Source of the DNA: Liolophura sinensis
Taxonomy: Eukaryota > Mollusca > Polyplacophora > Chitonida > Chitonidae
Direction of reading: 5' to 3'
DNA length: 64,000 nucleotides
Assembly: GCF_032854445.1 (NCBI RefSeq)
Contig: NC_088299.1
Coordinates: 13,135,608 to 13,199,607, forward strand
In this document: positions 13,001-28,000 of the stretch, one piece after another
Position numbering within the stretch: position 1 is the stretch's first letter
How the letters are laid out: each line of letters opens with the position of its first letter
The notes under the pieces: generated by a model
Told to the model about the DNA's origin: nothing
The model's input: only the letters and a program-made list of their open reading frames with translations
Databases searched by the model: none
Made by a program: the position numbers and the translations under genes

Positions 13001-16000
13001 CACGCACCGTAACGTCATGGCCTAGGAAGGATTGGGTAAAAAAATACAGTGATGTAAAATATAATTTGTTAAACGTCAGTCATTTAGAATTACTCAAAAC
13101 GCTGAGTCATCATCACATTCAAAGGATACGTGAAAAGTCTCGATAAAATACAGAGCATGGCTTTAGGGGGAATAAAGAAACATATGGCAAAAGAATTGGA
13201 CAAAAAATAATTTTCGACTAATAATTTATACAGATAGTGCATGCTGTGGGGTGGGACATCAGGAATTGTCAGCTCGAGAGAAGTGATATTCAACGTGGGC
13301 GATACCCGAGTTGAATACAACTTGTTGAGATTGTTGTACATACATTTTTTGCTGAGTATCATGTAACCGTCTCTCGACCAATGAAAACCGAGAATTACTC
13401 AATGAGGTATAATAATTTTAATAGCTCTTCTATTTCATGCATATATTTCACCGATGGTCGGAATATTCCTGTATAATGTCATTGATGAAATTCCGGGAAG
13501 GTGGGAGCAGCTTTGCACCCCGAATTCGGGTTCTCCTCCCGCCACCCCCCACCCCCCACCCCCACCCCACTTTACACACACACACCGCCTCCCGTACATG
13601 ACAAGATCTACCAGGAACGTGCGGATGGTCGTGGGTTGTCTCCGAGTCCGGTTTCTTCTCACCATAATGCTGACTGCCGTTGTATAATTGAAATATTTTT
13701 GAGTAGTGAGTAAGAGTTTTAGTCAGATGTATACACAACCTGGAAATTAGACATGGTCTAATTTAATATTCCATCACCAAACCCTGCTGTGTGCCGGAAT
13801 ATTGAAAGTCTTTCGACGATGTTGTCAAGTGGTATCATTATTTTCTCCTTCCTTTGGACCGCCGCGTTATTATTTAACGCCAACCTTTTTAATTGCCATT
13901 ACCCCAACAGTGGAGTGGTAGGTTACTGTTATAAAGGTGCACTGATATCCATGGCAACCTTGGATCATTTAGTCAGCACAACTTGAATGGCTGTCATGCA
14001 ATCGCTACAAGCCTGTTGACACAAGATGATAGCCATTCAAAATACGCACAATACTGGACTCGGTTGCCGTGGACAGCAGTAGAACAATCAAATAAACACG
14101 TTCTATTCTGTGTATGAAGCCAGTTTTCTAGTCAAACTGTAGCAGTATCAGAGCTATTCTTTACTAACCTAGAGACTTCTGTCGATTGGACACTGGGTGA
14201 AAACTTGTAATTGTGGGGATTTTAATTATAAATGTGCGGACTGGGAAAAGTACTATCACGACAATGCACTAAAAATGAGGTTTACATGCATTATGCGTTT
14301 ATGGGCAAAAAAACTCTTTTCCTCCTATTAACGAACCTACTCAGAGTACTCAAAATTATCCATGCTATTTGATATTCACTAACAATATTGACTATGTGAT
14401 TAGTAATGATGTGGCCTTCGCACTCGTCAACGTTTACACCTGGGATTACATACATTTCCTAACAGTTATATTTATTCAGGAGCTTACCAGCTATGTCAGT
14501 GAGGGTGGAACTGATAGTGTGCTTTTAATCCCAGATATCATGGAAATGTTTTGTTACTTTTAAGCCGATACAGGTAATACGGGTAATAAAGAGGAGAAGG
14601 GGAGCTAGGTGCCAAGAAGAGAAAAGCTTCCCGTTTCAGCCGTTTTTTTTACGGCTTACCAACTAATCGCGTGACCAAACTGAACCAATCAACGCTTCAT
14701 GTTGGAAAGTGATCATCATGAGGGATTTTCTATGGATTGCACAGAGGTAGAAATGCACAATGCTGCTTTTAATATTCAGCGTGTCAAAATAATTCAAATC
14801 GTTTTCCTCTGTGCTTTACGTGTTTTCATACCGTTTACATTTGCAAATCATCTCTGGCCCATTGTTTTTTTTTTAGTAAATGAATAATAAACGAGGAGAA
14901 GGGACAAAAAAACCGTGTATCTGAAAACAAAGAATATACTGCAAGTAGTAACTTAGTGACATCCGTAAAACTAATGATGTATGCTGTCCGGCTGTGTACC
15001 TGCTTCCGACAAAACACTTGTACTGATGAAAGCAAATATATACAAAGTGTGACCTCCTATATCTTTAAAAACATTGTCTTCAAAGAGAAGCGTACCTTTA
15101 AACCTGTCTTTTCTTTCCCTGAATGAATGATAAATCACGCATAATATTTCACGCATAAAAATATTCCGTTTCAAGAGGCATATGTTTAACAGATAACAAT
15201 CAACAAACTTATAACAGTAAATAAAGGAGATGGTAGCTAGGCAGCAGACGAACGGCGAATACGTAGAAGCAGTCGTGTGTGGCATCAGCCTTTCATTGTC
15301 AGCTTTTTAACACACATTAATTATCCCTGATCTTTTGTCCTCATGGCAACTGTTATTTCTAATCTTTAGTCTTTGTGATGGTTACATTCTGTTGTGTTTT
15401 CATTTAGATTCCAGTTGATTTTGTATTTTTCTAACATATTTATGTGACACTGCGGTTTAAAATCTAAGAATGAATCCCCTTGGGACTTGATCTATCACGG
15501 GTGGAATTTTTTTTTTCCAATACTTTTGTGAATGAAACTCTAGGTAAGGTGAAAATGAAAAATATTAAGACAATACATTGCAACTGTCAGTAGAATATAA
15601 CAAGAATAATATTTACAGACTATAAAGCCGTCGTTTCAGGTAGGTATAGCCTGAGGCTGCTTTTATAGGCAGACATGGACGCGCATTTTTATGTATTTAT
15701 TTGATTAGAGTTTTTCGCCGTACTCAGGAATATTTCACTTATACGACGGCGGCCAGCATTATGATGGGAAGAAAGCGGACAGAGCCAGGGGGAAACCCAA
15801 GACAATTTCTATAAGTTGCTGACAAACCTTCCCACTTACGGCCGGAGAGGAAGCCAGCTTCAGCTGGACGAACTGATGGCTTCCGGGTGATTACGCTGCG
15901 CTAGCGCGCTAACCAACTGAGCCACGCAGGCCCACGCGTATTCTTTCAGAACATGAGATATCCGCGTGCCAGAAGATAGTAAAACTCGCTGACAATGTAT

Positions 16001-19000
16001 CAGTCAATAACTTTTATTGTTTTCATACAACTGGGAATTCACGTTTGGCAAAAAAATTTTCTCTTAGCCCGCCCAAGTTTCCTAGTGCTCTCATGCTTCT
16101 CTCATTCTGTGTGCTGTCGGCAGCACAACAGCAACGCATCCATGAAAACGCGGGGAGCGTTGGTTGTCAATTCAAGAAAACTTGTTCGTAATGCTCTTCA
16201 TTTCAAACATTAATATTTCCACTCGCCCTGCAAGCTCGCGAAAATGTTGATCATTTTGACGAAGTATGAGTTAGTATACCCACACAACACGCTGGTATAA
16301 CTTATAGCCTTAGATGGAGGCCACTGACGAAAGTTTTGAATCCTTCGAATATCGACTGGAAATGTACAAGTCATAGATACATATGATAAAGACGATCTTA
16401 TGCACTACTAAGGGAATAAGAAAACCATTTGTTCAGCAGAAAGAGGAAGTTCCGAACGGTAGTTTTCTCTTTCACAATTTACATGATTTTATAAGTACCC
16501 AGTGTAATGGGATCAGGCTCTAGCACTCCAGTACTTTTCACTTGCATGACTGCGGATCGGTAAATGAGTAGAGGAAATCGAAAGTCTTGGAGTAAACCTC
16601 CCTCCTCACCCTAAACCTCATAACTCTGTACCAAAAATCTGCACTGGAACTAGCGGGAGCTGGGCTTTGGCCTGCAACTTCTTTGTCACAGATCGAGCCA
16701 GCAAAGCGCAGTTGAACCAGATATGGCAAACCATTCTTTATTCGTGTCCAGTCTGTGTAGCCTGTTTTAATTCCTGCAGTTGCGATGACGATTTGTAGGC
16801 TAATTTGTATACCATAGTAGACATGTAATTTAAAACAGCGGCCATTCCCGCTTGGCCTGAAACGCCATTAAGCGAGAAAAGGTAGCCCATTTAGTACCTT
16901 ATCTCCGTGTCTCAGCTTTACAAGTAGAAAAATTGAGTCTGGCTGTTATTGAACTGGAATAGAGCAGTTTAACTGTAGATCCCTTTTGACTAGGTGAATA
17001 TTCTTGTCATCTGATAATTCCTGAAGGCATGCCTTCCGTCTACATTAATCCCAAAGGTGTCTGTTACAAAGGAAAGAGAGTCTGTAATTTCCGAAGCTGG
17101 AATTATTCCTTTGAGACTTCTTACTCATTTAATAGCCCAAGGCAATATACCAGTAGAGAAAATTACGGTTTACTTTATGCAAGGAGCTGGTGGCGTACAG
17201 GATTTCGTCGAGGTAGAGGCTTAAGAGACCCACATATCATACATCCTCGAGCTGTTTTGGGGATCAAATATCCCTTAAACTTAAACCTCTCGAGCTGTCT
17301 TTTCTTATCCATAATTCACCTGTCCCTTGATCTATTAAAATTTATTGAATGCCCCGACGCAGATGTCAGGATATCTATTCTGGCAGTCAGTGTCCATTAC
17401 TATCGCAAGTATCAAGGCTTCAAAGATATTAATTATATGGACCCCATTATTTAACCTCAAGGTCACAACTACCTATACTTGTGTAAGAATCGTACAGACC
17501 TTGACACAAAGCCCGAAAAATTGCCCGGTTTATCCGTCGCAGAAATCGTACAGAAAAATAAAGCACGAAAAATTGCCAGTTTTACTTGTCACAGAAATCG
17601 CTCAAAGATCGGCATAAAGCACGAAATATTGCCAGTTACACGGTTAGCTTTTCCTAATGTAAAATCTCTGACAGTTCAAGATAAGATTAATTCAAAGACA
17701 CCAGATTATTAATCGTGATACATTTCTTGAAAATGCTGCCCTGTTGGATTTCAAGCAAAAGAATTTAATGGTATAGTGTATTAATGGACTGTTTCATTGC
17801 TAGATTGGTGTTTAATGTCGTGGTCAAGGCTTTTTGACTTATATGAGAGTGGACCGGTTTATGGGTGGAAAATTCCTGAGTGCCCGGATTAAAATTCGGC
17901 CAAGAATTCCTTTCTCTGGATCAGTAACTACTTAAGGAAAGACAACATAAAATAAAGCCACTTCTAACGGCCATACCAGTAAAATCTCTATTAAAACTTT
18001 CTTCTGCGGCCGTACGTGCGAAGATCTGCAGCAACCTGCGAATGGTCGTGGGTTTCCCCCCGGCTCTGCCCGGTTTCCTCTATAATGCTGTGATGCAAAC
18101 TGCCCTCGTATAAGTGAAATATTCTCGAGTGCAGGGTAAAACACCATTCAAATGAATACAACTTCCATACTACCTTTATGGACTATATTGACATGTGATG
18201 GGTGTCACCGATGACAGAACGGTGAGAAAAGCTGTTTTTAAGTATTGATGCACATTGCAAATTGAGCCTTGAATCACAACGATACAGTCAATTACTTAAT
18301 GTTTTTTAAGCAGAATAGTGATTCGTTTGTAAGATACGTTTCTCGTGCAACCACTTTCCGCCATAAAAAAAGGGTCCAAATCTATGTACTCTTTTGCTCT
18401 AGCCTGTGGTAGGATATGTTTTTCGGATTATGTGTGCTCATAAAACGCTTACGTAGTAGACATGCACAAACACGGCGGCGTTAAAAAAAATGTGTTCTTT
18501 GGAAGCTCTTTGTGTATCACTTCAGTCTACCAAAGAGACACTCATCACATCTCGAACGTCAACGACCATAGACACAAGCTGTATACTAAAGTACACAGTA
18601 CCTTAAATTGACGATGTCTTGCAACCAGCGGGCGCCACACTTTTCAATAAGAGTCGCAGCTGAGGAACTGCGTATTGGCCCATGACATTAAATGACGCAG
18701 ATGCATGGGTTGGCATACTATATAACGAGACTTATATGTGCCAATTCCTCGTCATGTCTTATGTGGTTATTATCTTTTGTTTTTCAGTATGGAATCAGCG
18801 GGTCATTTTGGTACGCGGCTGGAGCAACCATTCAAATCCTGCTATTTGCCATGCTATCCGTTCAGCTGAAGATCCGAGCCCCTGGAGCGAAAACCTTCCT
18901 ACAAGTGATCAAGGCTCGTTTTGGTCTGAAAACTCACAGCGTATTCTGTGTCTTCGCACTGCTAACTAACATCATCGTGACAGCCATGTTGATGCTGGGT

Positions 19001-22000
19001 GAGTACCACCAAGGGGCTCTCCATTATTCGAACATATTATTAACTGGCAATCTGGATAGATGACACCATTTATTCTGTAATATACATGTAGGCGGTGATA
19101 ACGGTATTAATTTTCTTAAAGATACTACAGAAAAGGTTTCTTTTAGTTTTTCTGTATTTTGACAATTATTTTTCTTAAGTTATTTGATCCTAAGTTATTG
19201 TAAGTAAAATAATCGTATTTAAATTTTCCAGGGGCCATTTGTTCAAAAGTATTTTTAAAGCTTTAAAAGTCATGCTTTTGTCTTACTTCCAGTCTCGTGT
19301 TGCTCCAGAACTGAACGTTGTTATCGAATGTTGTCTTGTAATTATAGAACGGGAGCATCCTTTATAACTGACGGCTGGTACACGGATGCCTGCATAGTCT
19401 GCACACGACGATGGCGTCATTAATCCGCTATCTCACTCAGTTGAGTAGATAGACTTGTGATCTCGATAGCCTTTGGGAAAGAAAACCATGGCAGAGATCT
19501 GATCAGAGTTAATGAGATGCCGTCTGTACAGGGGAGCTCCTGTACACACTGCGAATTAGGTTTGTCACGTCAGATGTTGCCACTTCAAAGGCAGCATGTG
19601 TGCTTTATTTCGTATAACTGATTCGGTCTACGACATCGTGAGCATTATTGAGAATAAACGCCTGTATTTACGTAGATTCAGTATGTAGGACTACACTGTA
19701 ATTGAGTTTATAAACTCAGTCTTCCGTCTTCATTCCCTATTGCTTTACAGGAGGCAAATCAAGGCATTTTATGGACTGTTGCGCTTTGCAGAATTCTCGC
19801 TTAGACGGCATAGTGCTACCTCAGACAGTTAAAGCCCCGGCTTAGATAGAAAAGCCCTCGCTCGGGTGTCTAATGCGCTCACTGGTCTAAACTGCACGTC
19901 CTTGTCCAAAGGCGTCGCATGTTAGAATCTTACATTCCTTCAGTCTTACTTTCTGTTTGTTGCCAGGTGGAGCTGCTGTATTGACAAGTCTGGTGCGAGG
20001 CCTCAGCGTGGAGTATGCCACAGCCCTTGTGATGACAGTCATCGGAGCTTACACGCTGATAGGTGGTCTTGGCGCCACATTTTACGTGTCCTATTTCAAT
20101 ACGGCCATAATATACATTGCGATGTTGATATTTATGATGGCAGTCTATCACAACGCTGAGAACCCAAACAACCCTTTAGGTAAGTCTAAAAGCAAACTTC
20201 ACCAATGAGATCGCAGGTAAATCAAACTCCCTACCTTGGCTGCATCTCCAATGATGTCTGCCTGGTACCTGGTGAAAGGTGATGATTTACACCAGGCACT
20301 CCGGTTTCCTCCACCCATAGAATTAACTGCCGCCGTGTAAGTGACCAATTCTGGTTAAGTGAGAAAGTGAAAACATGCTAAGTCAGTGCATCTTGCAACA
20401 AAGCAAAATGTACTATTGCGTTTGTAGCGTAAAATAAAGTTCCCAAGGAAACCCTTGGATAACAAGAGAGATAAACCCGGGAAAAGGGCCTTTGAGAGCT
20501 ACGGGAGCAGCTATTCCGTGAATCACCACTGGACTAGAATTCTCTAATACTCTTCGTAAAGCAAATGTATTAAACTTGTCCATATATACTCAAACAGATA
20601 AGAGCCGTACTGAGCTATCATCTTGAGGATTTTAATCCGGAAAAAGTCTGCTTGACCAAATATATGTTTATTTATTTATTTATTGGATTGGTGTTTTACG
20701 CCATACTCAAGAATATTTCACTTATGCGACGGTGGCCAGCATTATGGTGGGAGGAAACAGGGCAGAGCCTGGAAGAAACTCGGGACCATCCGTAGGTTGC
20801 TGGAAGACCTTCCCACTTGCAGCCAGAGAGGAATTTCCCAAATATAAGACATCAAAAGAACCGTATATACTTACCGATACATATTTTCTTAAAATCATGA
20901 TTGTGACATTTTTACTCCGTTTTCCTCCAACAGCAAAGAAGCCGTTGCACTTGAATAATAATAATGCGAAATTCTTACTCTTCCACTGCACCATAGCGAT
21001 TATTCAAATGCGTGTTCCTAATGAGCATGAAGTACATATGCAATTAGATGTAGCCTCATTTGCAGTGAAATGTAGATTCAAACACTCATGGGTCTTAACT
21101 GGCGGAGTTATCTAATGGGGTCTTCCTAAAGTCCACATTATCTTTTGACCAGTGTTCATGTGTGATCGAATCCAGCTCACGAAGACGTATCTATACAGTT
21201 TGGCATCTGTTGAGCTGCGCTGTATTTTTCCTGTGGGCTCTGTTTAGGGTTTTCCTTTAAATTTTGTCACCATCATAAAAGTGAAATATTCTGGAAAACT
21301 TACAAAAATATCAGTCTAGTACAGAGATAAAAGACTCATTATTGAACTCAGGGATTCCACAACAACTTTGGCGGCATCGGTCCGTGTAACCACATGTTAT
21401 TGTTCCAACATTTCTCTTGTTCACAGGTTCCATTGACAAAGTCTACAATCTTGTCAGTTGTAGCGAAGGTCCAGCATCAAACCAAGAGCGGAGTTTTCTG
21501 ACCATCCTTTCCAATTCCGGCCTTATTTTTGGAATGATCAACATAGTCGGTCAGTTTCAATGATTCAGCGTTTAACAACTATTCTCTGGATATATACCTA
21601 CATTTATATGTAGACGTTGATGTCGGCATTGATTGTTTATCTACATATACATGTGGCGATCAAGACAATATCCCTTATGTGAAAACGATTAGGTTGGTGG
21701 GTGGAAAAATCAAAGTACTTGAAAGTGACACACTTTCGACACACCATTTGTGCATGAAATATTAAGTGAATTCAGTCTAATTTAGCAGAAAAAACAAATC
21801 TATATCATCAGTTGCAATATACCACTTCAGTCATCAAGACACTGTGATTTGAATGCAAATAATCTACTCCAAAGGAGACAAACTTATCAGTTTTTGAAGA
21901 ATCGATGGAATGTCGCCTGTTGATGTGGAAAGATAAATTTGTTAATGATGAGAAGTGCCTGCTTTAATAATGAATGACATCTATCTTGATGATGAAAGAC

Positions 22001-25000
22001 AGCTCTCTTGGTGATGACAGATGCCAGTTTTAATGATGAAAGACACCTCTGGTAATGATGAAAGACACGTCTGCTTATCATGAAATACACCTCTGAAAAA
22101 ACACACGTCGCTAAACATCATTTCCGTCAAACCGGCTTTATGGAATAGATATGTATTTTAGTTCATAAATTGTATTTCAGTACTCCGTGGCACAAAGTAA
22201 CTTTGAATTGCGCACTTTGACATTAAAGTAGCTACACGGCACTCAATAACTCAGTCATCTATATAACGTTGTCCTCGCCCCAGGAGATCGACCTTGAACA
22301 TTAAGAACAGAAGCTCAAATCTAGCTTCATCTGGTTCAAATGGGGCTTTAAGTCAGGAGTGTTATCAGGTAGATGTCAGGTTTATAGGCGGTGGTTGACT
22401 CCCGGACACCAAAATCGCTTCAACCCCTTAAATTTGTTCGCTGCCATATAGGAGACAAATTTTTGAATTTAGCAACAAAGACCAATCAAATAATTTTTAA
22501 AAACAAATAGAACTGCCTGCAGTTTCACGGCGTCCAAGCAGTCAGGACGAATGATTTTCAGCTTTTGATTCACTGCAGAGGAGATTTTATGCAGGTATTT
22601 TTTTAGATACAAACAAGCGAATTGTACATTAGGCTAGTAACTGATGTGGTGATATGTTTTACATTCAGGTAACTTCGGCACTGTGTTTGTTGATCAGTCG
22701 TACTGGCAGAGCAGTGTGGCGGCCAAACCTAAAGAAGGGGTCTGGGGTTTCCTCAGCGGTGGCATAGCCTGGTTTGCCGTCCCCTTCTCCCTGGCTACCA
22801 CGATGGGGCTAGCTTACATCGCCCTCAGCACACGTCAAGGGTCACCTCTCTTGACCGCAGATCAGGTTGACTCAGGTAAAGACGTTACACATGGATCTTC
22901 TTAAACCAGTTTACCGACTGGAATTTAAAAGTTTGTCTAATAAATTAAGAACGATCTTTCGATCATTGTTTTCTCTAACAAGCTTTCAGTTCTCATGTCT
23001 GGGATTTTTTTCAAACAAGAGCGCATAAACTGGTCTCACAGCAAAATAACCAACGTATGTGTCCAAAAGAGTACATCAGGCTTATTGTTGTTCATCAAAA
23101 CACTCTCAACCTGATCAGAGCAGTCTGTTGTTTGCTTGACATCCGGTTAGTTTCAAAGTCAAAATTCAAATTCCCTAAAGTTTATATGCAATAGATTATT
23201 TACCTAATTTATTTATTTGATCATATTTATGCACACAAAAGAAATAAATTTTTATAAGATGTATTAGTTGCCTTAAAGTAAAAGCAGTGGAAAGAAGCTT
23301 GTGATTTCAAGTAATTTCATATCATTAATCTGACCAAAACGAGTCTTCTTCAGGATTGGTGCCATGTGTAGTTGCGCAACAGCTCCTGGGAAAACAAGGG
23401 GAACTACTCATGATGTTCATGATACTCATGGCGATCACTTCAACGGGCGCCGCAGAAGTCGTTGCGGTGACGTCAATACTAGTGTATGATATCTACCAGA
23501 TTCACCTTAGGGTATGTTCTGCAATTCTTTCCATCATCATCACCACTCGACCTCAATTCAGAAACACAGTGTGAGAAATTTATTTGTATTTATAACACAT
23601 TCATGATTTTGGTCATGCATTTTACTTCGGCTCGCCATTGTAAAGTGCCTGACCGACAGTTCACTGCGCGCACTCGGCACTCAGTTCAATGACTATTATC
23701 TGCACTTGAATCTAAAACAATGTGTTGTAATCCAACTGCGGGACTTTCGTGGCCTGGTGGTTATCTTAATAGCGTAGAGCAAGTACCCAGGAGCCTCTCA
23801 CCAATGCGGTGAAATCAAGTCCAGCTCATGTTTGGTTAATGTCCTGTTGTACTTCCTACGTTTTGGCTGTGCACAGTCTAGATAAAACAAGCGCGAATAG
23901 CTACGAAAAGTCGATCTCCACTTGCCGAGGGTCGTCCCTGAATAAATTGCCAATGTTGTCAGGTAGGATATAAAAACCCCGACTGATAAACCAACAAACA
24001 TACAGACGGATCAAGAGATTGACCAACAAACCGACAAACTTACAGACAGATCAACACATTAACCGACAAACATACAGACACATCAACACACTGACCGACA
24101 AACATACAGACAGATCAACATATTAGCCGACAAACCGACAAACTTACAGACAGATCAACAGAATGACCAACAAACCGACAAACATACAGATTAACAGATT
24201 GACCGATAAACCGACAAGCGTACAAACACATCAACACATTGACCGACAAACATACAGACAGATCAACAGATTGACAGACAAACATACAAACAGATCAACA
24301 CATTGACCGACAAACTGACAAGCATACAGACAGATCAAAAGATTGACCGACAAACCGACAAACATACAGACAGATTAACACACTGACCGACAAACCGACA
24401 AACTTACAAACAGCTGGACTTACAAAGCTGCCCATAAAAAGAAATTCTTTAGCAGACATTTTGACACATTTCACTGAAAGTGAAACTTTTTATAAACGCG
24501 TATATGGACTGACCTTTGGTAGATCCATGGTACGTAAGCATATCATTGTTCATTTTTGCAGCCTTATCGTCACGTGACAGACGCAAATGGGTGCATTTTG
24601 TGCGGCAAAGCACGTGGTCGGATGGCCAACCCACGTGACAAATGTGAATGCGTCAGTATGACATACTGTGGCGACTGCGCCTCGGACGACAAGTGAGTTT
24701 TATCAAGAGATGGGGAAGAAATGCTGGATTAAACATTACCTCAATCTGATAATTTCACGTGTTCTAAGCGTGCACATTAAGCGTGGACATAGAAAGGGAA
24801 TACTACAGCTTAAATGCATCCCATGGTAAAATAAACAGGATAGCAAAAACTATACTATACTATAATCAAACTACTCGAAAAATAAGAAACATCGAATGAA
24901 AAATTAAGAATGCGATGAATGGCTAAGTAAGGAAAAAAACCAATCTCAAAACGAAGCTAACGGTGGTCCTTAAAATGGTAAAATATTTTAGGACCACCAG

Positions 25001-28000
25001 TGCCACTTATTCCTGTCGGAAAGCCTTGAGCTATACTTGAACATGTGATCAGGAACCCGTAAAACTCCTTTCCGCTTTAAAGGGATACCGAATTTTTGGC
25101 TGAGCGTGGAGATAAGGATTCCCGGGTTAAACCCTGTATCTTTGGTCAGGCTTCAATAAATCTGCCATGCCTACGCGGTATAGCCTGTACTTGTCTGTCT
25201 CTGACACCAACCAATTACAAACGATCCTTTATCCAATTTAAAAAATCAGTCCAATTCCATGTACCCTTTTATTATATCACGCAGCACTTAATGTTTCCTC
25301 ATAACATATTGTGTAGTACACAAGCACCGCAACGTTAGGCCAGAAAACTGTGTATTTTGGCTAAGGTGTGGAATACTTTGAGTACCGCGTCCGTTACCCA
25401 TTACTTTCCAGCAGGCGACCCTCTTAATGAATTTTTTCCTAATATTTCAGTCACATTGTAGAGAACTACCTTAATTCTTCTAATTTTTGGCGGGGGCGGT
25501 AGATCCGGGGTCAATCCTGGGTCGAGTCACACCTAAGACCTTAAAAGAAGAAGTTCTGAAGATAGTGCATAGGCCGGTTGACCCATATCAGTATAATGGC
25601 TCGGGCGGGGCGACTTACTTGCCTTCGTTAAGGCGTCTCAGTTAAGCAGCACTATATAAAAGAGCGGTGGAAATCCGTCCTGCAACAAGGAGGCACATTA
25701 CATGCACTGTAAGGATTCCTTCGTCGTCAAATGACTGAAAAATTGTTAAGAACGACGTTAAACCCCAAGCACTCACTCACTCACTCTATTTTTGGGACAC
25801 CTGGTCTGTTCTTTTTAGCCAATATACAGGTACTTTTTGCAGGAATATTTACTTTCTTTTTTTTTCATATGGTTAGTCCATCTTATGAGCAACATATTCA
25901 CTTGTCCAAAAAAATGAGAGATAGATGTAATTCTTTGCTTTCAGCACTACTAATATCTGTCCTAAAATTTAGAAAAACTATGGTATATGAGAACAATGGC
26001 AACAATACAGAGTTTTTCCAGTCTTGAAACCAGATTTACGAATTATGTTGCAGCACGCGTGAGATCTGCAAGAGGGCAGTGAAGCCTGACTTCCGGTGTA
26101 AGGTGCACGGCCCGTACAGGCTGTATGCTGTTTACCTCGGTCGACTGAAGAGCTGGGGGCTCCTCTGGTCAACCCTGGCCATATTTCCACTCACCATGAT
26201 ACTCAACATGATGCAGGTTAGTTTACGTGCCTCAATTATTTTACCAATCAGAAAGCTTCAGATGGCATCTGAAGTAATCTGTCCATTTAGTCTTGCTATT
26301 CAGGAAAATATTCTTGAAATATTGTTAACTTTTGGAAAGGATCATTCCACTCCGTTAAGTATGCCTAGACATCAAATGGAGTGGGTTGGGGAGGGGAGAG
26401 GGACAGGGTAGAGGGATTGGGTGGAGAGCCTGAAAATGTGTATGCTAACGATTTTGTAAGCTAATTTCACGTCCATTTGCAAGCCTATAGGCAGGAAAAC
26501 CTTCCTAGGCTGCGTATATGCGCATACTGCACGACAGGCATACTGCTGTGCACTTTGGACAAAGAGGAATGAAGAAGTACTGTAAAATACAAGACCCTCA
26601 GTTAGGTTCACGGAATTGATTTACCATCCACTCATTTTCGCTATACTATACATCATATTGCTGTCTATTAGATTGACGATGTTGTACTTTTACAGCACTG
26701 CGCCTATGTAACTACATGTACCTGGGTTCATACGTGAAATGATCTGCAGCCCAGATTGCCAGCAAATTTTAATCTTTCAGATAATTCTTTTCCTCTCACA
26801 GCTGAGTCTGGGTTGGGTGTACCTATTCATGGGCGTGCTGATTGGTTCAGCCGTCATGCCAATCACCCTGGCGATGTTTTGGGGACGAATGAACAGCTAT
26901 GGTATGATGAGTGGTGCTATAGGGGGCTCTGTATGTTCTCTCAGCACGTGGTTAATCATGGCTTCAACATTGGATGGTGGATTGTCACTGTTCCTGGTAA
27001 ACACAGGTAATTATAGAACAAGAAACAATAAACGACCTAGTGCCTCAAGTTGTGTTTGACTTTCAAGGAAAGTTATATTTACACAACTCGTGGTTCTGTT
27101 ATACATGGTTCTTAAAACACAGAACAGCTTCATTTATAACTGATTAGTGTATATAAAAGCTGTTGTCAATATCGCAGTCATCTTGTGGCGAATCACTGAA
27201 TCGCGTGTATATAACCGACGATGTCATGTATGAATTGCATTGGACTGGTTTTATTTGATCTGATTTGATTTGATTAGTTCATTTACGCGGTACTCAAGAA
27301 TATTTCATTTATACGACGGCAGGCAGCATTATGGTGGAAGGTGAGTGGACAGAGCTTAGGGGAAACCCACTACTGCACTGGTTAGTATCAAACGACATAA
27401 TAACTTTATTGGTCTCGAGAATAACAAAATTCTTGATAAAAATGACGGTGCTGTAGATTGTTACTAACAATATGGCTACATACCAAAACGTCTTACGAAA
27501 GTCGAAGGATTATTTCAGATACTGGTTTTCTCCACCTGTAACCTAAACTGACGTTTTATTTTAGTATGATGTAAACTTTTTTGTGTGGTAATAAGGATTG
27601 GCGTTCTTACAGGTAATGAGATACCAATGCTTTATGGGAATCTGGTGGCCATTTTGTCCGGAGGATTTATATCCATTGTGGTAAGCCTAATTACGAACCG
27701 GAACTACATTCCTGAGGCGGAGAGTGAGATATGGGAGAGCACTCGTGACATCGACAACCCTCTCAGCCCATGGACAGAGATGTACGCTAGGTGAGTCTTC
27801 ACTAAAACCTTACATGTACCTACAAAAAAAAGCTTTTTCTAAAATTGGAAAAATCAGGTCCTTACGGAAGAAGACGACCAGCGCTAAAACTTCCACGTCC
27901 ATAAGCACGACTACTGCCACTACAATTTCGAATTCCCAAAGCATTATTATTTAACGCTATAACCTGGTAATACCATGATCACTTCCAGCACAAATATCAC

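Noticed and set aside
17029-17454. 141-codon plus-strand frame in the first visible DUR3-type intron
   Set aside because: No recognisable motif, no plausible splice sites or promoter, and composition like its intronic surroundings.
23985-24418. Regular short repeats that might suggest a CRISPR array
   Set aside because: Units are contiguous with no unique spacers, the genome is eukaryotic, and the array sits inside an intron.
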